From assembly GCF_014192105.1 (NCBI RefSeq), contig NZ_JACHXK010000012.1, positions 124,001 through 188,000 on the forward strand: a stretch of 64,000 bases of DNA, in the 5' to 3' direction. Under the pieces are notes generated by a model, which did no database searches, was not told the DNA's origin, and was given only the letters and a program-made list of their open reading frames with translations. The stretch comes from Paenibacillus phyllosphaerae (GTDB lineage: Bacteria > Bacillota > Bacilli > Paenibacillales > Paenibacillaceae). Shown here one piece after another: positions 9,089 through 18,222 of the stretch; positions within the stretch are counted from its first letter, which is position 1; every line of letters starts with the position of its first letter. Made by a program: the position numbers and the translations under genes.

Positions 9089-9673
9089 CTATGCCTTATC
9101 TTTGCATGCTTGCAAGATCCCTCTCATGAAAATCTGCCAAGAGCTGGCGAGGCGCCGGTCGAACCGGTCCGGCCCTGCGTAGATTAGCTCCACCAGCATC
9201 CCCTCGAGCAGATTGGAGTAGGCGAGCACGGCCGAGTCGATGTCAACGGCCAGCTGTGACGCCGCTTCCGCGAACCGTCCTCTGGCCAGCTGTTCCTTGT
9301 GTTCGAAATACGTGTTCAGGGCATTTTTGATCGTATCCTCATGCACCTGAGGAATAATGAAGCCGTGATACAGAATGAGCTTCAAGTTGTCGTCGCTCGT
9401 ATACCGTTCCTTGTAGGACGCGATGAGAGAGAAGAGCACTTCATCGAAGGGCAGCTGCCGATGCCGGGCGTAGAAGTCGTCCAGGTACTGGATTTCGCCC
9501 TGGATCGCTTCGTTGAATACGGCAAGGAACAGCTGCTCTTTGCCCGAGAAGTGGGAATAGAGCGTTGGTTTCTTCCGCCCGACTTCAGCGGCGATCAAAT
9601 CGAGCGAAGTAGCATCGTAACCTTTGGCGGCGAACAGGCTTAGCGCCTTTTGTTTGATTTGTTGGGCGATCAT
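9089..9673 (-). CDS. TetR/AcrR-family repressor linked to tyrS
   Basis: 194 residues. The N-terminal helix-turn-helix reads GYDATSLDLIAAEVGRKKPTLYSHF, split here by family positions 20-46; the all-helical C-terminus is a ligand/dimer domain of unknown specificity. It starts at ATG 9673 behind GGGAGG, only 15 bases after the end of tyrS on the same strand, so the two form an operon. A TetR-like palindrome lies between the operon's promoter and tyrS. The likely role is to repress itself and tyrS until a ligand, possibly a tyrosine analogue or a synthetase inhibitor, is present. The ligand is a guess. Confidence 0.85.
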   Translation of the reverse strand: MIAQQIKQKALSLFAAKGYDATSLDLIAAEVGRKKPTLYSHFSGKEQLFLAVFNEAIQGEIQYLDDFYARHRQLPFDEVLFSLIASYKERYTSDDNLKLILYHGFIIPQVHEDTIKNALNTYFEHKEQLARGRFAEAASQLAVDIDSAVLAYSNLLEGMLVELIYAGPDRFDRRLASSWQIFMRGILQACKDKA

Positions 9674-9688
9674 CGTTAATGCCTCCCG

Positions 9689-10945
9689 CTAGCCGAATAC
9701 AGCCATCACGTATTTTTTCTTGCCGACCTTGATGAGCGCATATTGGCGGTGCAGGGCATTGTCGGCGTTCACGAGCTGCGTGGCGTCGAGCACCTTCACG
9801 CCGTTGATCGTAACGGCTCCGTTCTGAACATCTTCGCGCGCCTGCCTTTTGGAAGAAGCCGCGCCGGCAGTCACTAGGAGATCAATTACGTTCATACTGC
9901 TCTCCTCTAGCGATACGGTGGGAATACTGTGCGCCACATCGGCCAGATCGGTTGCGCTGAGCGTATCGACGGTTCCGCGGAACAGCGCTTCGCTTACCCG
10001 AACCGCGCCCACGAGCGCTTCCTCGCCATGGACGAGCCGTGTCACTTCGCTTGCCAGTACGCCTTGAGCTTCGCGTTTCTCCGGAGCCGTCTGGACGGAC
10101 GCCTCCAGCCGTATAATCTCCTCATGCGAGAGGAAAGTGAAGTACTTCAGGAACCGGGTGACATCGGCATCGTCGGTCTGCAGCCAGAACTGGTAGAACT
10201 GGTAAGGCGATGTCTTGGCAGGGTCGAGCCAGACCGCGCCGCCGGCCGTCTTGCCGAACTTCGTGCCGTCGGATTTCATGATCAGCGGCATCGTCAGGCC
10301 GAACGCATCGCCTCCGCCAGTCCGGGAGATGAGCTCGAGGCCTGCCGTAATATTGCCCCACTGGTCGCTGCCGCCGATCTGCAGCGCGCAATCGTACTGT
10401 TGGTGGAGGAAGCGGAAGTCATGCGCCTGAAGCAGCATGTAGCTCATTTCCGTAAAGGAGATGCCGAGCGGCAGGCGGGTCTGGACGGTCTCCTTGGCCA
10501 GCATGTAATTGACCGTGAACCGCACGCCGGTATCGCGCAGGAAATCAATGACGTTGATGGAGCTGAACCAGTCGTAGTTGTTGAAGACGCGCGCCGGGCG
10601 CTCCGGATGGTCGAAGTCGAGGAAGCGGGACAGCTGCGACTTTATGGACCGCGTCCATTGATCGACCGTGTCGCCCGTGTTATAAGGGCGCTCTTCGCTT
10701 CTGCCGGTTGGGTCGCCGATCAGGCCGGTTGCTCCGCCGACAAGCGCGAACGGAATATGGCCGGCTTGCTGGAAGCGCCGCAGCGTAAGGATCGGCAGCA
10801 GATGCCCGATATGCAGGCTGTCCGCCGTCGGGTCGAAGCCTGCATAGAGCTTGACCGCCTCCGAAGATAGTTTTGTTTGCAGTCCATCTCGATCCGTCGT
10901 TTGGTGAATCAATCCACGGAAGGCCAAATCGTCCAGAATGTTCAT
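9689..10945 (-). CDS. tyrS: Tyrosyl-tRNA synthetase
   Basis: 418 residues, the usual bacterial length. It joins tyrosine to tRNA-Tyr. The class I signatures are present: HIGH at residues 45-48 (SLHIGHLLP) and KFGKT near 232 in place of KMSKS, as in the TyrS branch. The Tyr-binding YAGFDPTADS and LQAHDF segments and a C-terminal S4-like RNA-binding domain (residues ~350-418) complete the protein. AAAGGAG precedes ATG 10945 by 9 bases. The leader shows no T-box element (no TGGNACCGCG-like motif); instead there is a TetR operator. This suggests a conditional, perhaps second, copy rather than the housekeeping gene. Confidence 0.95.
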   Translation of the reverse strand: MNILDDLAFRGLIHQTTDRDGLQTKLSSEAVKLYAGFDPTADSLHIGHLLPILTLRRFQQAGHIPFALVGGATGLIGDPTGRSEERPYNTGDTVDQWTRSIKSQLSRFLDFDHPERPARVFNNYDWFSSINVIDFLRDTGVRFTVNYMLAKETVQTRLPLGISFTEMSYMLLQAHDFRFLHQQYDCALQIGGSDQWGNITAGLELISRTGGGDAFGLTMPLIMKSDGTKFGKTAGGAVWLDPAKTSPYQFYQFWLQTDDADVTRFLKYFTFLSHEEIIRLEASVQTAPEKREAQGVLASEVTRLVHGEEALVGAVRVSEALFRGTVDTLSATDLADVAHSIPTVSLEESSMNVIDLLVTAGAASSKRQAREDVQNGAVTINGVKVLDATQLVNADNALHRQYALIKVGKKKYVMAVFG

Positions 10946-11014
10946 GATCGTGTTCTCCTTTACCTTAGAATTGGTATGTGAATAAGGGATTGGTAAGGTT
11001 ATTCAGTGGCCCGA

Positions 11015-11030
11015 CCGACCGTTCGGTCGG
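11015..11030. promoter_or_regulatory. TetR-type operator of the tyrS-tetR operon
   Basis: CCGACCG-TT-CGGTCGG is a perfect 7-2-7 inverted repeat. It begins 9 bases after the predicted -10 element, so bound repressor would stop initiation. Confidence 0.7.
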
Positions 11031-11038
11031 GTGTAGTC

Positions 11039-11067
11039 AGTATCGCACGATCGAACAGCATCGTCAA
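11039..11067 (-). promoter_or_regulatory. Promoter of the tyrS-tetR operon
   Basis: On the minus strand TTGACG (11067-11062), a 17-base spacer and GATACT (11044-11039). The operator lies immediately downstream. Confidence 0.6.
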
Positions 11068-11173
11068 GCGGCATTATTGTTTAATCGACCGCATGTAGCG
11101 CCGCCGTCTGCGGCTGCCGCGGACTCTTCGCCGTCGAATACTTGTCGTGCTGTGCCGGAGCAACCCGGGAAAT

Positions 11174-12169
11174 TCAGCTTCCCGAGCCTCCTTCGTCACG
11201 CCTTTTGCCCGAACGATAGGCTTTCGGCGTCATGCCGAAGCGCTGCTGGAACAGCTCATAGAAAACGTTCATGTTGGAGAAGCCGACTTCTTGCGCCACC
11301 TTCACGACGGATAAGCCGGTATTCTCCAGAATCGAACACGCCCGGCTCAGCTTGACGTCCTGTACGATCTTGATGAAGGAGGCCCCGAGATGATTCTTGA
11401 TCATACGGCTTAGATAATTCGGATGAAAGCCGAAATGTTTGGCTGCGGAAGTCAGCGTCACCTCCGCATAGTTCTGTTCGATGTAGAGCAGCACATCGGT
11501 AATGAGCACCTTCTGAAGGCCGGAGGCGCGATCCGTCTCGGCCGATTGCTTGAAGATGCGCAGCAGCTCGGAGAAGAGAATGATCATGTAGCTGTTGATG
11601 ATTTCTTCCGAGCAGAGCCCGGGGGCAAAATATTCGATGAGCACTTCCTGCATCAGGCGCTGAATCTTAGGATTTCCACCGGACGGGAAGACGATGTATT
11701 GATTGCTCGCTTTGTTCTTGTACACCGCATCGGTAATGAATTCAGAGATCAGGTCGTTCCCCGATAATCGTTTCAGCAGATCGGCATCAAAGTAATTTTT
11801 GCGCATCAGGCAGTTCATAATAATATCGTTCTCGCCGGCAGGCTCGATCGTATGCGTCACATAGGTATCCAGCAGGCAAAATTCGCCTTCGTTTAAGATC
11901 ACCTGCTTGCCGTTAATCGTCTGCACGCAGCGTCCGGCGAATACATAGTTCATCTCGAGAAAATCATGCTTATGCGCCGTCGTGATCATATAGCGCGGAT
12001 GCTTCATGAAGGCGATCTTCTGATCCGGCTTGAAGATGTCCTCCTCCAGCATCGATAACACGATGGTATCTTCGTTGGCGAACAGGCGGGGGACGCGGGG
12101 ATCCACCAACGCCTCGCGTTCAATCGCGTTCAAGTCGAACAAATACGCCTTCAAAGCCTCATCATCCAT
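11174..12169 (-). CDS. AraC-family regulator of the rhamnoside locus
   Basis: 331 residues from ATG 12169, which has AAAGGAG 8 bases upstream (better than ATG 12199). The N-terminal half is a cupin-like sugar-sensing domain (HKHDFLEMNYVFAG, then a GEFCLLD strand). The C-terminal ~100 residues are two AraC helix-turn-helix motifs, ending in the signature VGFSNMNVFYELFQQRFG followed by TPKAYR. It is divergent from the MFS transporter and GH78 rhamnosidase, which it probably activates when rhamnose or a rhamnoside is present. The inducer is inferred from these neighbours. Confidence 0.85.
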   Translation of the reverse strand: MDDEALKAYLFDLNAIEREALVDPRVPRLFANEDTIVLSMLEEDIFKPDQKIAFMKHPRYMITTAHKHDFLEMNYVFAGRCVQTINGKQVILNEGEFCLLDTYVTHTIEPAGENDIIMNCLMRKNYFDADLLKRLSGNDLISEFITDAVYKNKASNQYIVFPSGGNPKIQRLMQEVLIEYFAPGLCSEEIINSYMIILFSELLRIFKQSAETDRASGLQKVLITDVLLYIEQNYAEVTLTSAAKHFGFHPNYLSRMIKNHLGASFIKIVQDVKLSRACSILENTGLSVVKVAQEVGFSNMNVFYELFQQRFGMTPKAYRSGKRRDEGGSGS

Positions 12170-12306
12170 CCGAATGCTCCTTTCCGCACATGTGCTCATG
12201 CAGCCATTATAGACCAGTATGCCAACAATTTCGAGGTTTGAAAATGATATAAAAACTTGAATGCTTCCGTTATATATCTACGCCGGGGAATAAGTTAATA
12301 TTGCTT

Positions 12307-12333
12307 CATAAGCGCTTACATACAGCGCTTACA
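12307..12333. promoter_or_regulatory. Tandem cre-like sites (catabolite repression)
   Basis: Two copies of AGCGCTTACA lie side by side. CATAAGCGCTTACA (12307-12320) matches the CcpA cre consensus TGWAANCGNTNWCA except at its first two bases. The second copy (12320-12333) is weaker. They stand 54 bases before the MFS start, which fits glucose repression of rhamnoside use. Confidence 0.5.
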
Positions 12334-12386
12334 GGAACGGATTGAAAATGGTAAATCATTCATGGATCTCATAAGGAGGCAACGGC

Positions 12387-13649
12387 ATGCATACTTCAGC
12401 TCCGGTGACGGGCGCAACGACGAAGCGCAATGAAGCAACACCTTTCGCCAGATTGATCACGGGACTCGTACTCGGCAACTTCGGCGTCTACATGGCGACG
12501 ATCGTGCCTACTTTGATCCTGCTGACCTTCAAGTTCATCGAGCTTACGCCTCAAAATGTAACCGCTAACTTCAGCCTCTGCGCAGGAATCGGGGCGTTCG
12601 TCAGCATCGTGGCCAACTATGTCGGCGGCTACATCAGCGATCGGACGACATGGTCGTTCGGCCGCAGACGCTCCTGGATTCTGATCGGCAATATCGCCGG
12701 CGCGCTATGCATGGTCGGAATCGGCATGGCCACGGCCGTGTGGTCGGTCTGTCTCTTCTGGAGCTTGGCGCTCACGTTCTATTATTTCGGCATCGCGGCA
12801 GTCGGCGCGCTCGTGCCCGATCAGGTGGAGGAGACGAAGCGAGGCACGGCATCGGGAATCCTCGGTATTTTCACCCCGGTCGCGATTATGGTCGGCATGG
12901 CGCTGATGACGGCGCTGAACAGTTTGCCGCTGGCGATGAAATTCAATGTGCTCGGGGGCATCTCCGTCGTGACTGCGATCGTGGCCTGCTTCTTGATCCA
13001 AGAGTCCAAGCATCATGCGGCAGCAGGCAACCAAAGTAAGCGGAAGACCGCGCTGTTCCCGAATCCGAAGCAATACCCGTCCTTCACATGGGGATTCGTG
13101 ACGCGGTTCCTGATCGGCATGGCGTATTCGTCCCAGACGTTCACGGCGATCTATGTCATGGATAAGTTCAACGTTCCCCAAGACGAGGTCACGGGAATCG
13201 TATCGCTCGTTACGTTAATTCAGACCGTATTCCTTGCGCTCTCGGGCGTAATAGGCGGCATGTTGTCGGACAAATTCCGCAAGCAAAAGCCTTTCGTCGC
13301 GGGGTCGGCCATCGTTGTCGCCATTGCGATCTTCGTGCTGGCCTTCGCGCCTTCGTTAACGTTCGTATTCGTCGGCATGGCGTTGCTCGGACTCGGCTAC
13401 GGTGCTTACATTGCGGTGGATATCGCGCTTATTACGCGGATCTTGCCGAACCAAGAAGATGCGGCCAAAGATTTCGGCATCATGAACATCGCCGGCAACC
13501 TGCCGTCTTCGATCGTGCCTACATTCTCGAGCACATTGGTCGCGCTTGGCGGATTCCCGTTATTCTTCGGATTGCTTGCCGTGGCTGGTTTGCTAAGCGC
13601 GGTCGCCGTTGCGCCGATCCCGGAGATGTCGCCTCGGGCGGAACATTAA
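12387..13649 (+). CDS. MFS transporter, probable rhamnoside/sugar importer
   Basis: 420 residues with 12 hydrophobic segments. The loop after helix 2 carries GGYISDRTTWSFGRRRSWILIG, here only cited by its key D-R-T and RRR residues, as in glycoside/sugar cation symporters of the major facilitator superfamily; the repeat in the second half is GGMLSDKFRKQKPF. An AAGGAGG site precedes ATG 12387 by 8 bases. It is followed by the GH78 alpha-L-rhamnosidase. That enzyme has no signal peptide and so works inside the cell, so this transporter should bring in rhamnose-containing oligosaccharides or glycosides. The substrate is inferred from context alone. Confidence 0.8.
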   Translation: MHTSAPVTGATTKRNEATPFARLITGLVLGNFGVYMATIVPTLILLTFKFIELTPQNVTANFSLCAGIGAFVSIVANYVGGYISDRTTWSFGRRRSWILIGNIAGALCMVGIGMATAVWSVCLFWSLALTFYYFGIAAVGALVPDQVEETKRGTASGILGIFTPVAIMVGMALMTALNSLPLAMKFNVLGGISVVTAIVACFLIQESKHHAAAGNQSKRKTALFPNPKQYPSFTWGFVTRFLIGMAYSSQTFTAIYVMDKFNVPQDEVTGIVSLVTLIQTVFLALSGVIGGMLSDKFRKQKPFVAGSAIVVAIAIFVLAFAPSLTFVFVGMALLGLGYGAYIAVDIALITRILPNQEDAAKDFGIMNIAGNLPSSIVPTFSSTLVALGGFPLFFGLLAVAGLLSAVAVAPIPEMSPRAEH

Positions 13650-13660
13650 CTTCGCACCGC

Positions 13661-13707
13661 AAGGGCCTTGCAGGAAGGAGCATGCACTCCTTCTTATGTA
13701 AGCCCTT
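13661..13707 (+). other. Two-tier hairpin between the transporter and rhamnosidase genes
   Basis: An inner stem GAAGGAG/CTCCTTC (13674-13680 with 13687-13693) is enclosed by AAGGGC/GCCCTT (13661-13666 with 13702-13707). No long T-run follows, so it may set differential expression or mRNA stability within the operon rather than end it. Confidence 0.45.
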
Positions 13708-13744
13708 TCCTTTATTCTTAAAGAAAATGGAGTGAGAGACTTAT

Positions 13745-16576
13745 ATGAGACAAAGAGAAGAAATCATACCTGTGCAATTAACCGTAGAATCGCTAGTCAA
13801 TCCGCTAGGAATCGGGATCGCGCAGCCTCAGCTTAGCTGGAAGCTGTCGACCGAGGCAAGAGGCGTAATGCAGACTGCATACCGTATTGTCGTGGCTTCG
13901 AATGATGGCGATTTGGCACTGGGCACGAATTTGATCTGGGACAGCGGCAAAGTCGTGTCGGACCGATCCGTTCACGTGAAATATGAAGGTCCGGCGTGCG
14001 TATCCCGCGGCCGGTACGTGTGGAAAGTGATGATGTGGGATCAACAAGAGCAGCCATCGGCATGGAGCGAAGCCGCGAGTTGGGAGATGGGCTTGCTGAG
14101 CGAGGGCGACTGGAGGGCCAAGTGGATCGAACCGGAACAGACGCCGGTGACGCCGGAAGAAACGATTAATCTGTTCGTTATGTTCAGCGGCAAATATAAT
14201 AACGATCCGGAAGTTACCGACCGCCTTCATCCTTGCCAGCTGGTGCGTACATCGTTCCAGGCGAGCGCACCTGTTGCGCGAGCGAGAATCTATGCGACCG
14301 CACATGGCGTCTATCAGCTGGAGCTGAACGGTCAGCGGGTCGGGGACCGGGAATTCGCCCCGGAATATACGAACTACAATCAATATTTGATGGTGCAGAC
14401 GTATGACGTGACCGCGCTTGTCCAGACGGGGGAGAATGCGCTGGGTGCCGTTCTCGCAGACGGCTGGTATGCGGGACGGATCAGCCTGACCGGGAGCAGC
14501 TGCCAATACGGCGACCGACTGGGACTGCTCATGCAGCTAGAGCTTGAATACGAGGATGGGACGAGGAACATCATCGGTTCCGACGGCACGTTCCGATCGA
14601 GCACCGGGCCTTGGGTGTACTCGGATATTTTCATCGGGGAGAAATATGATGCGCGTCTGGAGCAGCAAGGGTTCAGTACCGCCGGCTTCGATGATTCGGC
14701 CTGGCTGCCGGTTCATGAAGCGAACCATAGCTTAAGCAATCTGGTTGCGGAATACGGCGAACCTGTCCGCGCCGTGAAGGAACTTCCGGCGCAGTCCGTG
14801 GTCGTGACGCCGAAGGGAGAGACGCTTATCGATTTCGGACAGGTAATCGCGGGGCGCGTCCGGATGCAGGTCACCGGAGTTGCAGGAACGGAAGTGACGC
14901 TGGAGCATAGCGAGACACTCGACTCGGAAGGCAATTATCTATTCAATATCAACGGCAGGCACAAGCACCAGAAGGATATTTACGTCCTGCGCGGCGGCGA
15001 GAGGGAAGTGTTCGAGCCGAAGTTCACGTTCCATGGCTTCCGGTATGTGAAAGTGACAGGTTACCCAGGCGATGTGAAGGCCGATAATTTCCATGCGGTC
15101 GTCCTGTCCTCGGATCTGGAGCAAAACGGCGATTTCTCCTGCTCGGATGAGCGGATCAATCGGCTGCAGGCCAATATCGTCTGGAGCCAACGCGGGAATA
15201 TGCTGTCCATCCCGACGGATTGCCCGCAGCGGGAGAGACTCGGCTATACGGGGGATTTTCAAGTCTTCGCGAAGACCGCTTCGCTCAATATGGGCATGAA
15301 TGCTTTTATCTCGCGCTGGCTGACGAATCTGCGACTCGAACAGCGGGAGGACGGCCAAGTTCCGAATACGGTGCCGTGGAACCGGAGCGAGCGCGAGCAT
15401 GACGAGAGCTTGAATGTCTCGTCCGCAGGCTGGGGCGATGCGGCGGTAATCGTGCCGTGGACGATGTACCAGGCTTACGGGGACAAACGGATTCTCGAAG
15501 ACAGTTATGCGTCCATGACGGGATGGGTCGAGTACGTCATTCGCACGGCGGCGAGCCACATTCCCGATGAGCTGAAAAACTGCGAAGATGCGGAGCGGCT
15601 GGAGCGGCAGCAATATTTGTGGAACACCGGCTTCCACTTCGGAGATTGGCTCACGCCGAGCTTGAGCATGAGCTTGGACGGCGAACGCGTCGACATGATG
15701 AAGAGCGCCTTCCAGACGAGCGAGCTCGTGTCGACCTGCTTCTATGCCCACTCGACGGAGCTGCTCGCGGCAGCCGCTGAGCTGCTCGGACATGATGCGG
15801 ATGCCGAGCGTTACAAGGCGCTCAGCGAGAAGGTCCGCGAAGCGTTCGCGGCCGAATACCTGCGGGAGGATGGCCGGCTGAAGGCGCATCTTCAAGGCAT
15901 CTACGTGCTGGCGCTGCAGCATCGGATGATCCCGGATGAGCGGAGAGCACAGACGCTGGGCCATCTCGTCGACTTGATTGAAGCGAACGGCTACCGCCTC
16001 GATACGGGCTTCATGTCGATTCCGTTCCTGATGGATGTGCTCAGCGAGAACGGCCGCGCGGATGTGGCCTACAAGCTGCTCTACCAGACGAATTGTCCGT
16101 CGTGGCTGTACGAGATCGAGCAAGGCGCGACGACGATCTGGGAGGCGTGGAATACGATTCTGCCAAGCGGCAGAGTGCTTCCGGTATCGCAGAACCATTA
16201 TGCTTTCGGCTGCGTCGGCAGCTGGCTGTATACCCACATTGCGGGTATCGAGTCGCTACAACCAGGCTACAAACAATTCCGCATTCATCCGCATCCGGAT
16301 TGCGGACTTACGCAAGCGGAAGCCGTCCATGAATCCGTCTACGGCACGATCCGGTCGCAATGGCAGCGGGAAGGGGAACTGTTCACGCTGAGCGTCACGG
16401 TTCCTGCCAACACGACCGCGCAGATTCATCTCCCGGGCGCTATCATGCATGAGGTCAGCGAATCCGGCGCGCCGCTGGCGGACGCCGCCTATCTTAGCGC
16501 CGAACAGGCCGGCGAAGGCGTCGCGGTTCAAGCCGGAAGCGGGACGTACAGCTTCCACTACCGCCTTCAATCTTAA
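13745..16576 (+). CDS. Alpha-L-rhamnosidase, GH78
   Basis: 943 residues with no signal peptide, so cytosolic. N-terminal beta-sandwich domains (to ~430) precede the (alpha/alpha)6 catalytic barrel and a C-terminal beta-domain. The GH78 active-site segment reads DCPQRERLGYTGD. It places D492, E497 and D504 at the same spacing as the D567/E572/D579 trio reported for Bacillus sp. GL1 RhaB. E800 in TIWEAWNTI corresponds to its E841. It releases terminal L-rhamnose from plant glycosides or pectin fragments imported by the preceding MFS protein. The N-terminal Bac_rhamnosid_N region (KWIEPEQTP) is also recognisable. Confidence 0.95.
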   Translation: MRQREEIIPVQLTVESLVNPLGIGIAQPQLSWKLSTEARGVMQTAYRIVVASNDGDLALGTNLIWDSGKVVSDRSVHVKYEGPACVSRGRYVWKVMMWDQQEQPSAWSEAASWEMGLLSEGDWRAKWIEPEQTPVTPEETINLFVMFSGKYNNDPEVTDRLHPCQLVRTSFQASAPVARARIYATAHGVYQLELNGQRVGDREFAPEYTNYNQYLMVQTYDVTALVQTGENALGAVLADGWYAGRISLTGSSCQYGDRLGLLMQLELEYEDGTRNIIGSDGTFRSSTGPWVYSDIFIGEKYDARLEQQGFSTAGFDDSAWLPVHEANHSLSNLVAEYGEPVRAVKELPAQSVVVTPKGETLIDFGQVIAGRVRMQVTGVAGTEVTLEHSETLDSEGNYLFNINGRHKHQKDIYVLRGGEREVFEPKFTFHGFRYVKVTGYPGDVKADNFHAVVLSSDLEQNGDFSCSDERINRLQANIVWSQRGNMLSIPTDCPQRERLGYTGDFQVFAKTASLNMGMNAFISRWLTNLRLEQREDGQVPNTVPWNRSEREHDESLNVSSAGWGDAAVIVPWTMYQAYGDKRILEDSYASMTGWVEYVIRTAASHIPDELKNCEDAERLERQQYLWNTGFHFGDWLTPSLSMSLDGERVDMMKSAFQTSELVSTCFYAHSTELLAAAAELLGHDADAERYKALSEKVREAFAAEYLREDGRLKAHLQGIYVLALQHRMIPDERRAQTLGHLVDLIEANGYRLDTGFMSIPFLMDVLSENGRADVAYKLLYQTNCPSWLYEIEQGATTIWEAWNTILPSGRVLPVSQNHYAFGCVGSWLYTHIAGIESLQPGYKQFRIHPHPDCGLTQAEAVHESVYGTIRSQWQREGELFTLSVTVPANTTAQIHLPGAIMHEVSESGAPLADAAYLSAEQAGEGVAVQAGSGTYSFHYRLQS

Positions 16577-16697
16577 GGTTAGCGATCGGCTCCTCGTTCA
16601 ACGGGGCGCCGGGCACGCATGAGGTTAAGCAGCGAGCTTAAGCTTCGATCTTTAGCAATAAAGTAATACTTTCGGGGTGGAACTATAATCGATGAGG

Positions 16698-16729
16698 AAC
16701 GTACCTTTCGTTAGAAGGGTGCGTTTTTT
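16698..16729 (+). terminator. Terminator after the rhamnosidase gene
   Basis: An 11-bp stem with two G-T pairs (16698-16708 with 16715-16725), a loop of CGTTAG and a T-run. The rest of the 286-bp gap before the DedA gene holds only a TATAAT (16818-16823) that may be its -10 element. Confidence 0.8.
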
Positions 16730-16862
16730 GATTTGTATAGAAGCGGCAATAGCGTGACACCAAGTAATGGATGATTAATTTTCATGATATAAACATAAAC
16801 GAAGCGCCCTTTTGTCATATAATGAGTAAGAGTCCTCGGTAAGAAAGAAGGTTTAACACGCA

Positions 16863-17543
16863 ATGGAGCAATGGGTCACGGAAATGATGAGCACCTACGG
16901 CTATTTCGGCATTTTCCTATTAATCGTCCTCGAGAATTTCGTTCTCCTGATTCCGTCCGTATTCGTTCTCACCTTTGGCGGGTTTATGACGGAATCGACA
17001 GACATGACGATCGCAGAGGTTGTGCTGTGGGCGACTGCGGGTTCGCTTGTCGGCGCGATCGGCCAATACGGCCTTGGGCGTCTGCTGCCGATGGAACGTC
17101 TGGACTCCTTCCTAACACGCTATCACAAAATCATTCATCTCAAACCGGAGCATCTGCGCAAAGCGTTCGCCTGGTTCGAGAAATATGGGCTATGGGCGGT
17201 GCTGCTAGGCCGCTTGATTCCGTTGTTTCGCAGCCTCGTCTCGATTCCGGCGGGCAGCGCTTCGCTGAAGCTGGTGCCTTTTCTGCTGGTTACCGTACTC
17301 GGCTCCCTGATCTGGAACACCGTTCTCGTCATCATAGGCGCGACGGTCGGCACTTCGTGGGAGAGCATCATCGGCATGCCGGAATCGTATGCCAATATCG
17401 CTTGGGTAGCGGCTGTCGTCCTGGTCGTGATCGCGATTATCGGCTATAGGTTCTTTCGCAGAATGGTCAAGGGAAGAGAAGGAAGCATACGCCCGGACGC
17501 TTCCGGAGGGATCGGCCAAGAGGGGACGGGCAAGACGATGTAA
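16863..17543 (+). CDS. DedA-family membrane protein
   Basis: 226 residues, with 5-6 hydrophobic segments and the DedA/SNARE-associated signature: an early ENFVLLIPSVFVLTFGG re-entrant region and GRLIPLFRSLVSIPAG in the middle. The second carries the conserved Arg residues. DedA proteins flip or recycle lipid carriers such as undecaprenyl phosphate, or phosphatidylethanolamine, across the inner membrane and help keep the proton gradient. Which lipid this one handles cannot be told. AAGAAGG precedes ATG 16863. It stands alone between two terminators. Confidence 0.88.
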   Translation: MEQWVTEMMSTYGYFGIFLLIVLENFVLLIPSVFVLTFGGFMTESTDMTIAEVVLWATAGSLVGAIGQYGLGRLLPMERLDSFLTRYHKIIHLKPEHLRKAFAWFEKYGLWAVLLGRLIPLFRSLVSIPAGSASLKLVPFLLVTVLGSLIWNTVLVIIGATVGTSWESIIGMPESYANIAWVAAVVLVVIAIIGYRFFRRMVKGREGSIRPDASGGIGQEGTGKTM

Positions 17544-17570
17544 GGGTGCAAATCATACTTCTTAAATAAG

Positions 17571-17618
17571 CGAAAGCCGGAGATCCGCAAGCTGTAACAT
17601 GCGATCTCCGGCTTTTCG
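17571..17618. terminator. Bidirectional terminator
   Basis: A long stem CGAAAGCCGGAGATC (17571-17585) with GATCTCCGGCTTTTCG (17603-17618). It sits between the convergent dedA-like and GNAT genes and serves both. Confidence 0.8.
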
Positions 17619-17620
17619 TT

Positions 17621-18166
17621 TTATCTTGCGCTGTTGATCGCCGCGAGCGCCGTTTCGTTCAGCGTCAGACGGAATCCTTTGACCAGCGTCTCGCCATTGT
17701 AGACGTCCGTTTCGTAGGCGCGCTCGAACCCGAGGCGCTCATACAGCCTAACGGCGGAAGCCATCATGTCGGACGTATGCAGATTGATTCGGTCTGCGCC
17801 AAGCGACTGCGAGCGCCGAATGGCCTCGCGTATCAGCAGGGTCGCGATGCCGAGGCCTCTCGTCTTCGGGGATACGGCCAGGTAACGAATGATCGGATTG
17901 CGGATATCAAGCTCCGGATTGCCGTAAGCTTCGATGGAGGAAGCGAACAGCTGCAAGCTGCCGACCAGCTCGCCGTCCGCGAATGCGGCGATTCGCGCGA
18001 CCGGAGCTCCTTCATGGAAGGAAGCTTCGAGCGATTGCTTGTATTGCTCCCACCGCGGGGGAGGAAGGACTTCCGCGTACTGGGCATAGGCGTCGACAAG
18101 GACGCGAAGGAATGCATCTTGATCTTCTGCGATTACGTCCCGGATGATGATCGTGGCTTCCGGCAT
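17621..18166 (-). CDS. GNAT-family N-acetyltransferase
   Basis: 181 residues from ATG 18166 (AGGAG 9 bases upstream). The acetyl-CoA-binding loop SPKTRGLGIATLLI (Q/RxxGxG/A form) and the later ASAVRLYERLGFERAYET are typical GNAT motifs A and B. The substrate is unknown. Its upstream gap, shared with the LysR gene, contains an AATT-N4-N9-TAGGAATT element like those before the sulfur operons. It may therefore belong to the same regulon and acetylate an amino acid or thiol, but that is inference. Confidence 0.8.
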   Translation of the reverse strand: MPEATIIIRDVIAEDQDAFLRVLVDAYAQYAEVLPPPRWEQYKQSLEASFHEGAPVARIAAFADGELVGSLQLFASSIEAYGNPELDIRNPIIRYLAVSPKTRGLGIATLLIREAIRRSQSLGADRINLHTSDMMASAVRLYERLGFERAYETDVYNGETLVKGFRLTLNETALAAINSAR

Positions 18167-18222
18167 GAGGCTCACTCCTGTTCCTGGCATCAATTTCTTT
18201 AAGCTTATTCCATTAATCCAAC

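Noticed and set aside
10946-11173. T-box leader before tyrS
   Set aside because: No TGGNACCGCG-like antiterminator and no leader terminator were found; a TetR operator is present instead.
14939-16237. A 432-codon minus-strand frame opposite the GH78 gene
   Set aside because: Arg/His/Ile-rich composition with no motif; the plus strand has all GH78 catalytic residues.
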